DNA from: Candidatus Obscuribacterales bacterium
GTDB lineage: Bacteria; Cyanobacteriota; Vampirovibrionia; Obscuribacterales; Obscuribacteraceae
Reading direction: 5' to 3'
DNA: 64,000 nucleotides
NCBI GenBank assembly: GCA_021732085.1
Contig: JAKFVQ010000006.1
Span: 62,001-126,000, forward strand
Under the pieces are notes generated by a model, which was not told the DNA's origin, searched no databases, and saw only the letters and a list, made by a program, of their open reading frames with translations. Shown in pieces: positions 8,439-17,412 of the stretch; the first letter of the stretch is position 1, and each line of letters opens with the position of its first letter. The position numbers were made by a program, and so were the translations under genes.

Positions 8439-10460
8439 TCACCAGGAGCGAAAGTATTCTCGTTCAACTCCCAAATAATAAATAGCCTGCCTGACCTTAT
8501 CTACATCATCAATACCATTGTGTATTGACGCTATGTGATCCATTTTCTCCCTCAACTCGGCGTCCACTCCGGGCATAACAGTCCAATACTCTATTGGCGA
8601 GTGCAGAATAAACACACCCTCAGTAACGGCTCCTGTTAAGAGCGCCAGCAAGGCGTTCTTATCGCTTTTGCTTTCTCTGAACGTTTCGAGTGTTTCAAGA
8701 ACTGACTTAGAGAGATTGAGAATTTTGGCAATTTCTTCAGCATGTAATTTCTCCAGTTCCAAAAGTAAAGTGCGTGAAAAGCAATTCTTAAGGTCCGGGG
8801 TTTGAATTAAGCCATCGGCCTCGCAAGCCAGGACAGTTGAGGTATTTTGGGGAAGCTTATTTAGCAAACCTGTAATCCCCAGACTCTCAGATGAGACAAC
8901 TTCAGCATCCTCGTTGATTACAAAAACAATGCGTTTTGCATTTTTATCAGTTCTTATATCGATGCCATCGCAGAGAAATTTTTTCAATAGCTCGGTACGC
9001 CGTTTTTGATCAGAAAAACCTGAGAAATAAACGAAGTCCTCGCTTGCCGATGCGAAACTATTCTCATCATCCCAACGATAAACACCTTTGCCTAGAAGCT
9101 CGGCGAGCCATTTCATGGTTCCAGGACCATCCCAAATCGCCAGTCGAACGTCTTCACAAATCAAACGCATAGCAAGGATTCCGGCAACAATCTCTCGTTG
9201 TTTCTGCTTACTGCTTACGATCAAAAGGTTCGGATCAACTTGTGATTGGGATGAGAAGTTAACGTATAGCGGATTTCGATCGGCTAGGTTGAAGCCAAGC
9301 AATGTACCGGATTCGTCTCCCTTTGGAGCTCCGACAAGCGCGTAAAGCTTCGAGGCGGACTCGATGTCGATCTCATTTGTTGCCCCAGCAGCATCCCATC
9401 CTAAAGGGAGGTTGGACAGCCAGGCATCATATTGCCACCAATCGGCAGATCTAAATCGGTAATTTGTATCGAAGGTCTCCTCCGCGTTGAAATCCAATTT
9501 GTCCTTCTCGTTGGAAAACACAGACGAATAAATGGAAACTTTCTTACGTCCTTTTGAGGCAGAGTGAAAGTGGACAGAGAGCGTGAACGGAGTATGCGGT
9601 TTAACTGCTGTTTTATGCAAACCGAATTGCAAATCAACAGGTAAATGCGAAACATAGAATGAACGGGTGTAAAAGCTATTGCTGACGAGACAGCTCTGAG
9701 TTTCCTCAGTCCGAGCAGGCGTTGGAACCTTTGAAGAAGATTCAGATTCTGGCAGCAAGGCGGGAACTTCATCATCTTCAAAATATGGATGCATCATCGA
9801 GTAAAATAATCGTCTCGTCTCTTCTCTGTCAAGAAATCGCGGAATGGCACCAACTCTTTTGAACCATTTCCAGAGCTGATTCGCATTGCCTCGGAGCTTT
9901 TGATGGTTCTTCAATTCGGAACTTGAAACAATGGCAAAGCATCGAATTTTCATCGCGCCAGAAATGCCAATGCATTGTAGAGCCCACTTTTGAAGATAAT
10001 CACCAAACCATAGGGTGTAGTCCATATCGCGTTTAGGCATTGCTTCCAATGTGCTGCGAACAGCATTCTGCGATAGTGCGCGTGAGCACATCATCAATTG
10101 AAAATCAAAATTGGTCTGTGCCAACAGATCTTTAAATTCATTGTGAAAATTTAGACGCCCGTCCTCGTCCATATGAAGTAAAGGCGATGCGTCAATTTCG
10201 ATTATTTGACGCGAGGAACCATCATTTAGAACGATGACCGCCGGCCCGTCAGCTTGGGCAATGATCTCTTTAACCGGAAGTAGATTTTTCGAACTTCGCA
10301 AAATACTCTTTGGGCGCTTTCTCTTTGCTAGAACAGCAAAATCGGCTTGATGCAAAACCAACTTCTTTTGACCCCTTGTCACCATAGTTACACCGTCCTT
10401 TGATGAGACAGAACCCTCAATGAGACTCGATGTTGCTACGCGGGGCAACATAAGGCGCAT
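8439..10460 (-). CDS. VirB4/TraC-like protein with degenerate ATPase motifs
   Basis: I chose ATG 10460 because GGAGGG sits 5 nt upstream; an ATG 8 codons earlier has no such site. The 673-residue product follows the layout of conjugation ATPases of the TraC/VirB4 group. An N-terminal domain (LNDGSSRQIIEID, later FQLMMCSRAL and a helix ending RRLFYSMMHPY) is followed by the usual mid-region (TRSFYVSHLP, LPLG) and then GTLLGFNLADRNPLYVNF, which normally leads into Walker A. Where GxxGSGKS is expected (about residues 414-424) the sequence reads VSSKQKQREI. The Walker B region reads VFVINEDAEVV. It should therefore not hydrolyse ATP in the usual way. No other type IV secretion gene is in the window. 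Assignment is by pattern and should be tested by profile search. Confidence 0.6.
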   Translation of the reverse strand: MRLMLPRVATSSLIEGSVSSKDGVTMVTRGQKKLVLHQADFAVLAKRKRPKSILRSSKNLLPVKEIIAQADGPAVIVLNDGSSRQIIEIDASPLLHMDEDGRLNFHNEFKDLLAQTNFDFQLMMCSRALSQNAVRSTLEAMPKRDMDYTLWFGDYLQKWALQCIGISGAMKIRCFAIVSSSELKNHQKLRGNANQLWKWFKRVGAIPRFLDREETRRLFYSMMHPYFEDDEVPALLPESESSSKVPTPARTEETQSCLVSNSFYTRSFYVSHLPVDLQFGLHKTAVKPHTPFTLSVHFHSASKGRKKVSIYSSVFSNEKDKLDFNAEETFDTNYRFRSADWWQYDAWLSNLPLGWDAAGATNEIDIESASKLYALVGAPKGDESGTLLGFNLADRNPLYVNFSSQSQVDPNLLIVSSKQKQREIVAGILAMRLICEDVRLAIWDGPGTMKWLAELLGKGVYRWDDENSFASASEDFVYFSGFSDQKRRTELLKKFLCDGIDIRTDKNAKRIVFVINEDAEVVSSESLGITGLLNKLPQNTSTVLACEADGLIQTPDLKNCFSRTLLLELEKLHAEEIAKILNLSKSVLETLETFRESKSDKNALLALLTGAVTEGVFILHSPIEYWTVMPGVDAELREKMDHIASIHNGIDDVDKVRQAIYYLGVEREYFRSW

Positions 10461-10614
10461 AAATCCCTCCGACCGCTTCAGCATCGGAGCTAACTGTTTA
10501 TGGAGGCCCTACTGCAACTGATATTGATGCCAGTCTATCTAGCTGTCAATTAGCACTTTGGTGTATTTCTTAAAAACTGGCGCATGCTTCTGCAGTATGA
10601 ACGTATGTTGAATT

Positions 10615-11526
10615 TTAGGCCTTTACAGCAGCAAGCGCCGCTGGTTCATAAATCCATCCCTCAAGGAGGACCTCGGCTTGTCCAAATTCAAATGGATCGG
10701 CGCAGGTCTTTGGATTATCAAGCCAGAGTGCCGCGGCATAGCAAGCAAGCAATGCGTCAAGCGCATGATCGGAGTCGACGACTTGATGTTCCACCTTATT
10801 GCCCAAAACCAGCGCCGGGCAATTTTTGTAAGCGGACTGAGTATGGATCGACTGCAGCCCATGCAAAATCTTATGCCTGGCCGACTGCATCTTCGGAATT
10901 TCTTTCTTGTCTCGGCTCTTGTAACCCGTATCTGGAAGTCCCAGACACTTTAAAGTTGCTCGAGGATAGACTTCGATAACAGCCGCGCCTTTTTCAATTT
11001 CATCCTGGAATGGCAGCACGAAAAACTTTTTCGGGTCCAAACTTGCAAGCACCCGCATGCAGTGATAGGTCATCTGGACCATGGATGGATTTCCGCGATG
11101 CAGAGGACTGATGGCTGCAGCGCAGCTTTGCTTATCAGTCATCCTCTTTGGCTCTCGCTTGAATTCTTTTGTCAGATCAAGAAACTTCTCGAAAGGCATG
11201 AAAACGATTTTTTCAGCGACGTCTTGCCAGTTCTGGAATTCTGGGACATCCAAATGATGAGCCAGAAACTCAAGAAATTCAGCAGGCAAAGAGAACGGAC
11301 AATCAAGCCCTGCAACAGAGAGATCGGCGATCGCATTGAGTTCTTTTCCCAATGCATGCATACCGACCTTATGAATGTGCGTAACTTCAAGCTTACCGGC
11401 AGATAAAGTTCCTATTGCCAACCAGGTATCGTTCGGGACTTCCTTTGAACCACTACAATCTGCGCCAGCGACTTTTCGTTCGCTGCTGCTTTGCGGTTTC
11501 ATCAAATTGAGTTTGTCGAAGCCCAT
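10615..11526 (-). CDS. DUF429 family, predicted RNase H-like protein
   Basis: A protein of about 303 residues resembling DUF429, a family with a predicted RNase H-like nuclease fold. Family-type features are AGADCSGSK near the N-terminus (first Asp), GLDCPFSLP, EVYPRATLKCLG in the middle, and DHALDALLACYAA near the C-terminus, which supplies the last acidic residues. ATG 11526 is preceded by GGGGAG 8 nt upstream. Activity on nucleic acid is predicted for the family, not shown. It lies upstream of the VirB4-like gene on the same strand with 154 bp between, so co-transcription is possible. Confidence 0.75.
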   Translation of the reverse strand: MGFDKLNLMKPQSSSERKVAGADCSGSKEVPNDTWLAIGTLSAGKLEVTHIHKVGMHALGKELNAIADLSVAGLDCPFSLPAEFLEFLAHHLDVPEFQNWQDVAEKIVFMPFEKFLDLTKEFKREPKRMTDKQSCAAAISPLHRGNPSMVQMTYHCMRVLASLDPKKFFVLPFQDEIEKGAAVIEVYPRATLKCLGLPDTGYKSRDKKEIPKMQSARHKILHGLQSIHTQSAYKNCPALVLGNKVEHQVVDSDHALDALLACYAAALWLDNPKTCADPFEFGQAEVLLEGWIYEPAALAAVKA

Positions 11527-11695
11527 TTGAAGACTCCCCAAGAAGAAATTGCGACGTCCCTACAATTCTACGTGGTTGCTGATAATGTTGCAATTTCCAA
11601 GTAGACTTCTTGAGCGACTGAGAAACATGACTACAACGCTTATAGTTGTGGAACAATGATTTTGTTGCGATCAGCCTTGCAAAGGGGAGACTGAA

Positions 11696-11935
11696 ATGGC
11701 TAAAGCGAAAGAGACGCCGGCTTCAACCGAAAAAGTAGAGAATGACGGACCTCCGGCTGTCCTTCTTGAGGTACGCACTCCAAGCGGAGAAGTTTGGGGT
11801 CAAATTATGGCGCCGTACAAAGAGTTCAAAACAGGTTCAACCGGATATTACGCGAACGGTAAGATCATCGATCCAAAAACCGGCAATCGTTTCCAGGTTG
11901 GCTGCAATATCATCTTGATCGGCAGCAAAAAATAA
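11696..11935 (+). CDS. Small conserved-looking protein, 79 residues
   Basis: I do not recognise this protein. It begins with a charged, probably disordered tail (residues 1-22), followed by a compact beta-rich segment with VLLEVRTPSGEVWGQIMAP, a Gly/Tyr turn and FQVGCNIILIGSKK. Start support is good: AAGGGGAG ends a few bases before ATG. No signal peptide or membrane segment is present. A 7-bp inverted repeat (TGATCAC at 11950-11956, GTGATCA at 11986-11992) follows but lacks a T-tract. Confidence 0.6.
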   Translation: MAKAKETPASTEKVENDGPPAVLLEVRTPSGEVWGQIMAPYKEFKTGSTGYYANGKIIDPKTGNRFQVGCNIILIGSKK

Positions 11936-12209
11936 TCGTTGACAATAACTGATCACCTGACACTGCTTGTGGTGGCACGTCATTTGTGATCAATAATGTC
12001 TAAAAAATGAGTCGACTGCGGTCGCTGGCTATTGTGCTGGCGACCTTTTGACTTTAATCAAGAAGCATGCGGCTCTTTCAAGCTTCTTCCAAGCGGTCGG
12101 CACTTTCCATGCCAGACTTTCTTCGTTCCTGAAGCTAGGCGACATAAGCAATCCGGCAGCAGTTACAGTAGATCTTCAATAGAATCGCAAACAAGAGGCC
12201 TAAAATGCA

Positions 12210-13352
12210 TTAGCTGAGCGCCATGCACATTTCTCTGGCATCCTCTTCTTCGCCAAGCTTATACTGGCGTCCGATGGATTCGGCAGCCAGTATCGCATCA
12301 GCCACCATTTCCGCTGTCACTTCAAATGGCTCGTTGTGAGCAGTCTCGCCAGGCGCGGTCGCACGATTGGCGATCTGCATACACAAAGCTCGAGTGGGAT
12401 TATAAATGCCTAGATCAGCCAGACAAATTGGTAAGCCGACCGACATCGAGAAATCGATAACTTCCTCTATGACAGAAGTGGGCTTACCTTCCAATACCAA
12501 CTGAACGAGCAATCCGAATGCGACCTTCTCACCGTGATAATAATTATGAGTCTCACGGACCGTAGTCAGACCGTTGTGCACTGAATGTGCAACAGCAAGT
12601 CCGCCGGATTCAAAGCCAAGTCCTGACATAAGTGTGTTGGCTTCGATCAAACGCTCTAGTGCCGGAGTCACCACCTGGCTCCGCACCGCATGTAGTGCGG
12701 CTAAACCATCTTCAAGCAAAGTCTCATAACAAAGTGAAGCTAGTGCTTCACCAGCCAATGTGGTGGCACCACCGACTTGATTTTTCTTCTTCGCCCTAAT
12801 CACTGTCTCTGCTTCAAACCAAGTGGCAAGCGCATCGCCCATACCTGCCACGAGAAGCCGCGCTGGTCCTTTCGCGACCACTGAGCTATCAACTAAAACT
12901 AGCTCGGGGTTTCGAGGGTAGAATTTGTATTCTGAAAATTGACCATCCTCTGTATAAACAACTGAGAGTGCCGAGCATGGTGCATCACTGGAAGCGAGCG
13001 TTGGGCAGTTAACGACGCCTGCGTTGATCTCAGCGGCCACCGCGCGGGCGGTGTCAAGAACTTTGCCTCCGCCGGCACCGACAACCGTCTTAGCTCCAAA
13101 CTTCAAAGCAGCTTCTTTGCACCGCAGAATTTCCTTTGCGGAGCACTCACCAGCGAACTTAAAAACTTCGAACTTAAAACCGACTTCATCAAAACTTTGC
13201 TTCCAATCCTTTGCCAAAAGCTCCGCTGCGTGAGAGCCGGCGATTATGAAAACCGGCGCCGCCAAGCCAATCTTCTTCATCTCGGAGCCTAATTGCTGCG
13301 TGGCATTACGCCCTTGAACATATCGAGATGGCGCGCAAAATGTCGAAAGCAT
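12210..13352 (-). CDS. gldA: Glycerol dehydrogenase
   Basis: The 380-residue protein oxidises glycerol to dihydroxyacetone with NAD+ in the cytoplasm. It belongs to the iron/zinc alcohol dehydrogenase family and is full length. Visible motifs are the NAD-binding GAGGGKVLDTAR, an Asp metal ligand in ASSDAPCS, and two His ligands in AHSVHNGL and YYHGEKVAFG. ATG 13352 (MLSTFCAPSRY) is preceded by GGAGG 7 nt upstream; a TTG 10 codons earlier is less likely. No dihydroxyacetone kinase lies beside it. Related family members (glycerol-1-phosphate dehydrogenase) are less likely given the GldA-type N-terminus. Confidence 0.9.
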   Translation of the reverse strand: MLSTFCAPSRYVQGRNATQQLGSEMKKIGLAAPVFIIAGSHAAELLAKDWKQSFDEVGFKFEVFKFAGECSAKEILRCKEAALKFGAKTVVGAGGGKVLDTARAVAAEINAGVVNCPTLASSDAPCSALSVVYTEDGQFSEYKFYPRNPELVLVDSSVVAKGPARLLVAGMGDALATWFEAETVIRAKKKNQVGGATTLAGEALASLCYETLLEDGLAALHAVRSQVVTPALERLIEANTLMSGLGFESGGLAVAHSVHNGLTTVRETHNYYHGEKVAFGLLVQLVLEGKPTSVIEEVIDFSMSVGLPICLADLGIYNPTRALCMQIANRATAPGETAHNEPFEVTAEMVADAILAAESIGRQYKLGEEEDAREMCMALS

Positions 13353-13516
13353 GGCTGCTCCTCCGAAGACAGATGATTGCAAAATTGTATCTGGAAGTCA
13401 GGAAAAAATCCGAGCCTCTTCAAAAGGCCACTTCACAAACTCGATGGGTTGAGAAATAATATCCTTTCGTCAGTCTTTCATCGGTCAAGTCAACGAAACG
13501 CGGCAGAAATAAAACT

Positions 13517-13855
13517 ATGGCAAGAGTTGGAATCTTTGCACTAGTAATTTTGGTGATTGGCTTTTTTGCGTATATTGACATCAACGCCTACAAGCTCGGT
13601 TTTGCACCACCCAGCCAGCGGATAAACGAGCATCCGCAAGTCAGTTCAGTGGTCAGCCCGCATCACGCCTACAGGCACGCGCAGCCTGGAATAAGCCAGG
13701 CGAACATTTACTTCAGTCCATATAACAACACAGAGGGAATGAGCCATAACTCGTACGGTTCACCGCAGTTATATTATGGATATCCTTCCAATGGTATTCA
13801 GGCACGATGCTCTTCTTTTAAGCCTGAGTTCGGGCAGCCTCGAGAAGGTTACTGA
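13517..13855 (+). CDS. Small membrane-anchored or exported protein
   Basis: A 112-residue protein of unknown function. Residues 3-20 form a hydrophobic segment (IFALVILVIGFFAYI) that could be a membrane anchor or uncleaved signal. The rest is rich in Tyr, His, Ser, Pro and Asn with no domain I recognise. The ribosome binding site is weak. It ends 10 bp before the convergent hydrolase gene. Confidence 0.5.
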   Translation: MARVGIFALVILVIGFFAYIDINAYKLGFAPPSQRINEHPQVSSVVSPHHAYRHAQPGISQANIYFSPYNNTEGMSHNSYGSPQLYYGYPSNGIQARCSSFKPEFGQPREGY

Positions 13856-13865
13856 GTCCGGCAGC

Positions 13866-15053
13866 CTATTGCGTCTGATGTTCTTTCTCTACAGCGTGAA
13901 GTCCAATTACTTTCGCACGCATCAAATCAGTTTGGTTGGTCAACCAATTGGTGACCGAGTCAACGACTTGGGGCTTCAAGTAGGACGTGCCAAGCAGAAC
14001 ATGGCCGGCATCCTTGAACTCGATCAGTTGTTTGTGTTCCGACGTTAGGTTTTTGAAGATATCTCGCGTCGAACTGGTGCTTACAATGCCATCTTTCTCA
14101 CCCTGTATTACCAGGTAGCTTGCATTAGGATCAACGCTAAGCGCAGCCTTTGGTGCGGTACGAATGAAGAAAGCCGTACGCAGAACTTCCTTCGGTGTGA
14201 GATTGATACGAGACAAAGGATCAGCAATCATTTCGTCGCTAACCCGTTTATCATCGGACGAGTATTTATCTATGTAGCGGGAGACATCCATGTGCTCATC
14301 GAGATGAGTGATCCCTTTTACGAAATCCGGCACAACCATGAGAGGATTGAAGCAGCGAGGACGCGATCCAGGGCTGCACAAAATGATCCCATCAGCTGCC
14401 TTTGGATAACGCGCAGACATGTAGCAAGCCACCGTCGCACCGACACTTTCGCCAATGCAAAATACCGGCAATCCTGGGTAGGTGGAGCGTGTTTTATTCA
14501 AAAGCTCCCCGAGATCATCAGCGCTCTTATTGTAATCAACGCGAAAATTAGGCTGACCAGCAAATGCTTTGTAGTAGCGTTCTCCGTGTCCGCGAAGATC
14601 AAGCGCGATAAAGACGAAGCCTTGCTGCACCAAATGCTGTGCCAACACGCCGAAGCTGCCAGCATGCTGAGTGGTTCCATGAACTGCAACAATCACTGCC
14701 TTTGGTGGCTTAGTTGCATCACGCCATCTAAATATATGCAGCTTGCGCGAATTCTCTATCAACTCTTTGGCTGTGCCGGAATATTCAACCTTTGGAGCAG
14801 TCGGCAATACAGCCTTGGAGATGTAGCCGTTATATTTCTCTTTCTTCTTGGAAGCACTTTCCGATTCTTTATCATCTAGTGGCTTGGACGAATCTGCAAG
14901 CTCGGTGGGAGGAACTTCCAGCCGTTCCGACGGCACTTTGGATTCTGACTTAACGACTCTTTCGTGCTTCTTCGCAAACACGGGTACTGGATTTGCGCTC
15001 ATCAATGTGACAGACAACAGTATCAAACCGGTCCTTGCCAAGCGGCCTTGCAT
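13866..15053 (-). CDS. Exported alpha/beta hydrolase (lipase/esterase-like)
   Basis: About 395 residues from the chosen ATG (15053), which gives a clean signal peptide (LARTGLILLSVTLMSANPVPVFA). The frame can start at GTG 15119, adding 22 residues, so the start is uncertain. A charged linker (about 30-75) leads to an alpha/beta-hydrolase domain: oxyanion-region VAVHGTTQHAG, LDLRGHGERY, nucleophile elbow GESVGA (Ser near 203), Asp in QGEKDG (near 321) and His in DAGHVLLG (near 351). The order and the lid-like insertion resemble monoacylglycerol lipases. The likely role is hydrolysis of a lipid or other ester outside the cytoplasm; the substrate is unknown. Confidence 0.82.
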   Translation of the reverse strand: MQGRLARTGLILLSVTLMSANPVPVFAKKHERVVKSESKVPSERLEVPPTELADSSKPLDDKESESASKKKEKYNGYISKAVLPTAPKVEYSGTAKELIENSRKLHIFRWRDATKPPKAVIVAVHGTTQHAGSFGVLAQHLVQQGFVFIALDLRGHGERYYKAFAGQPNFRVDYNKSADDLGELLNKTRSTYPGLPVFCIGESVGATVACYMSARYPKAADGIILCSPGSRPRCFNPLMVVPDFVKGITHLDEHMDVSRYIDKYSSDDKRVSDEMIADPLSRINLTPKEVLRTAFFIRTAPKAALSVDPNASYLVIQGEKDGIVSTSSTRDIFKNLTSEHKQLIEFKDAGHVLLGTSYLKPQVVDSVTNWLTNQTDLMRAKVIGLHAVEKEHQTQ

Positions 15054-15566
15054 AGCAAAATAATCCAGAGCTAATCTGCTGGATTTGCAAGCTCTAGATT
15101 GTCCCTGCCCCATCCTCACGAACTAGTAGAACCCCCATTCATCCAATCCAAACAATCAAAGTCTTTGTGGGCCACCGCCCATCTTACTTTCCACTTACCT
15201 GACCGAGAGATCGCTCATGACAATCACGCGGTATGGCACTAATAGCGGGAAGAACTGCGCTTGATATCTTTATACTACGTGGTTCCTGTCAACGTCATTG
15301 CATTTATATCATCTAGCGCCGAGCCGGAGCTAGATTTTCTGAGACTGGTTTGACTTGAGGAGCTTTCGCCAAAAAGCTTATATACAACACTATATCAAAT
15401 CTTCTTAAAGCAAGACAGCTCTCATCTGCTCTTTTCAAAGAAAAACGAAAGCTGTCCCGCCCATAGGTAATAAAACGCTCCGCATGCTCCCGCAGCCATC
15501 TGCGCCTGCGCATAGTCCGCTTAGAACAGGAGGCTCAGGGTACCTGCGTCCTACGCTGAGATCAGC
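15054..15566. other. Gene-poor gap
   Basis: About 510 bases between the hydrolase and FKBP genes. The first 66 bases may encode the longer hydrolase N-terminus. A 66-codon antisense frame (15313-15513) is Arg-rich with no start signal or recognisable domain, and I do not call it. I see no convincing terminator or RNA gene. Confidence 0.5.
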
Positions 15567-15923
15567 TTAAACGCCAAGGAGTTCTACGTCGAACACGAGG
15601 GTTGCGCCGCCCGGAATAACGCCCGGAACGCCGCGGGTTCCATATGCTAAATCAGATGGGATAACCAGACGGCGTTTTCCACCGACTTTCATGCTGGAGA
15701 CGCCTTCGTCCCAACCCTTGATTACCTGTCCGACTCCCAATGCGAATTGGAACGGACTTCCGCGATCGACCGAACTATCGAATTTGGTTCCATCTGTTAG
15801 CCAGCCGGTGTAGTGAACGGTGACTTGTTTCCCTTTTGTCGGGCTTGCGCCTTCTCCTACCTTCTGCTCTTCATATTGCAAGCCTGAGGGCGTGGATACT
15901 AGATTTGCCGTATTCAAGTTCAT
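15567..15923 (-). CDS. FKBP-type peptidyl-prolyl isomerase
   Basis: The 118-residue protein is a single minimal FKBP12-like domain that catalyses cis-trans isomerisation of Xaa-Pro bonds. Family features include [35 protein letters not shown] and [23 protein letters not shown], which contain the usual aromatic binding-pocket residues (Tyr, Phe, Val-Ile, Trp). There is no signal peptide, so it is probably cytoplasmic. GAGG lies 8 nt before the ATG. It is transcribed alone. Confidence 0.95.
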   Translation of the reverse strand: MNLNTANLVSTPSGLQYEEQKVGEGASPTKGKQVTVHYTGWLTDGTKFDSSVDRGSPFQFALGVGQVIKGWDEGVSSMKVGGKRRLVIPSDLAYGTRGVPGVIPGGATLVFDVELLGV

Positions 15924-16305
15924 TTGACGTTCCTCTAAAGTACGTCCATTAGAATATCAAACCGGCAAACAAAGCAAATTCGAATCTCCGGTTAAGGGCT
16001 CCTCTGAGAACGCCCGGCGGTTAAGCGTTGTGCCGGTCCGTCGACGACTGATTCAGCCGAGAATCAGCATTCGAATAATTCAATGTTTCATCAGAAAATA
16101 AGATATCATCCGAAACTAGCGGAAGACAGAAGGAGCTTGCAGGGGATTCAGAGCATTCGAACGCCTTTGTGTTGAGAAGATGTGGACCGAATGTCGTAGC
16201 GTGGACCACCAAGGGGCTTGCAATTACAGAGAAGTCGAAGAAGCGGCTATTGCAAGCGGAGAATGGACGGGAGCATCGAGCTTATTGAATTAAGCCGGTA
16301 CAGTA
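15924..16305. other. Intergenic gap between divergent genes
   Basis: About 380 bases between the divergent FKBP and exonuclease genes. It must contain both promoters, but I cannot place either confidently. A 63-codon antisense frame (16021-16212) has no start signal or domain and is not called. Confidence 0.5.
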
Positions 16306-17412
16306 ATGAGTAAAGCACTGGTCATTAGCACAAATAGCGGACTGTTCTGCCCTCAGGGGAATTTTTACATCGATCCCTGGCGAGCTGTGGACTACGCATT
16401 GATAACGCACGCTCACTCGGATCACGCGCGCAGCGGAAGCAAAGCTTATTTGACCAGCAAAAGCGGTCAACACGTTTTACGCGCGCGACTGGATCCCGGT
16501 GCCGTCGTGGAAAGCGTCCCATACGGCAAACAAATCACAATCAATGACGTAACGGTATCATTCCATCCTGCCGGACACGTGCTTGGATCTTCGCAAATTC
16601 GAATCGAGCACAAGGGCGAAATTTGGGTCATTTCCGGCGATTATAAAACCCAGCCCGATCCTACCTGCCAACCGTTCGAATCCATAAAATGTCAAACGTT
16701 CATTACTGAATCTACATTCGGTCTTCCTATTTACCGTTGGCCGTCTGCACAGGAAATCGAACAAGAAATAAATACATGGTGGCAAAAAAACAGGGATGAG
16801 GATCGCGCCAGCGTAATCTTTGCCTATTCTTTTGGGAAAGCGCAACGCATAATGTCCATCGTAGATAAAAGCATCGGGCCCATATTTGTCCATGGTGCTG
16901 TGCACAAGCTGAACGAACAGTACACCGCCTCCGGTGTCACGCTTCCAGAAGCGAAGTATGTTGGAGAGCTGGAAAAGAAAGCTGACTTCAAAGGTGCATT
17001 AATCGTGGCTCCGCCGGCTGCTTTTGAGAGCGCCTGGACAAAGCGGTTCGGTGACTATTCCTCGGCATACGCATCCGGTTGGATGAGAGTACGGGGAAAT
17101 CGCCGACGCCAATCAATCGATCGCGGATTTGCATTGTCGGATCACGCCGATTGGAATGGGCTTCTGCAAGTAATCAATGCAACGGGTGCAGACGAAGTGA
17201 TCGTGACACACGGATTTAGCCAGCCACTGATCAGGTACCTGAAGGAAACAGGCAAGAAAGCACGCGGATTTAAAACTGAATACAAAGGAGAAGAAAGCGA
17301 GCTGGCAGTTGCCAACGAAAAGTTAGCTGAAGCACGTGACCAAGACATTGAAGCAGATTCGATATCTCTGGAAACCGGCGAGGCCGAAATTATCAATGAG
17401 AGCGAGAAATGA
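16306..17412 (+). CDS. Ligase-associated DNA exonuclease (metallo-beta-lactamase fold)
   Basis: The 368-residue protein has the SNM1-like metallo-beta-lactamase layout of ligase-associated 3' exonucleases. It has HAHSDHA (two-metal site), a downstream His in HPAGHVLGS, an Asp in VISGDYK and a beta-CASP region ending in LSDHADW and VTHGF. It likely trims DNA 3' ends before joining. Its stop overlaps the ligase ATG by 4 bp (17409-17412), indicating translational coupling. The common longer cluster also includes an Lhr-type helicase and a PdeM phosphoesterase; neither is here. About 45 C-terminal residues are acidic and low-complexity. Confidence 0.92.
   Translation: MSKALVISTNSGLFCPQGNFYIDPWRAVDYALITHAHSDHARSGSKAYLTSKSGQHVLRARLDPGAVVESVPYGKQITINDVTVSFHPAGHVLGSSQIRIEHKGEIWVISGDYKTQPDPTCQPFESIKCQTFITESTFGLPIYRWPSAQEIEQEINTWWQKNRDEDRASVIFAYSFGKAQRIMSIVDKSIGPIFVHGAVHKLNEQYTASGVTLPEAKYVGELEKKADFKGALIVAPPAAFESAWTKRFGDYSSAYASGWMRVRGNRRRQSIDRGFALSDHADWNGLLQVINATGADEVIVTHGFSQPLIRYLKETGKKARGFKTEYKGEESELAVANEKLAEARDQDIEADSISLETGEAEIINESEK

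Noticed and set aside
8439..11526. Part of a conjugation or type IV secretion cluster
   Set aside because: Only one VirB4-like gene is present, with lost ATPase motifs. There is no relaxase, coupling protein or pilus gene within the window.
11950..11992. Terminator after the 79-residue protein gene
   Set aside because: The TGATCAC/GTGATCA arms are 29 bases apart and no T-tract follows.
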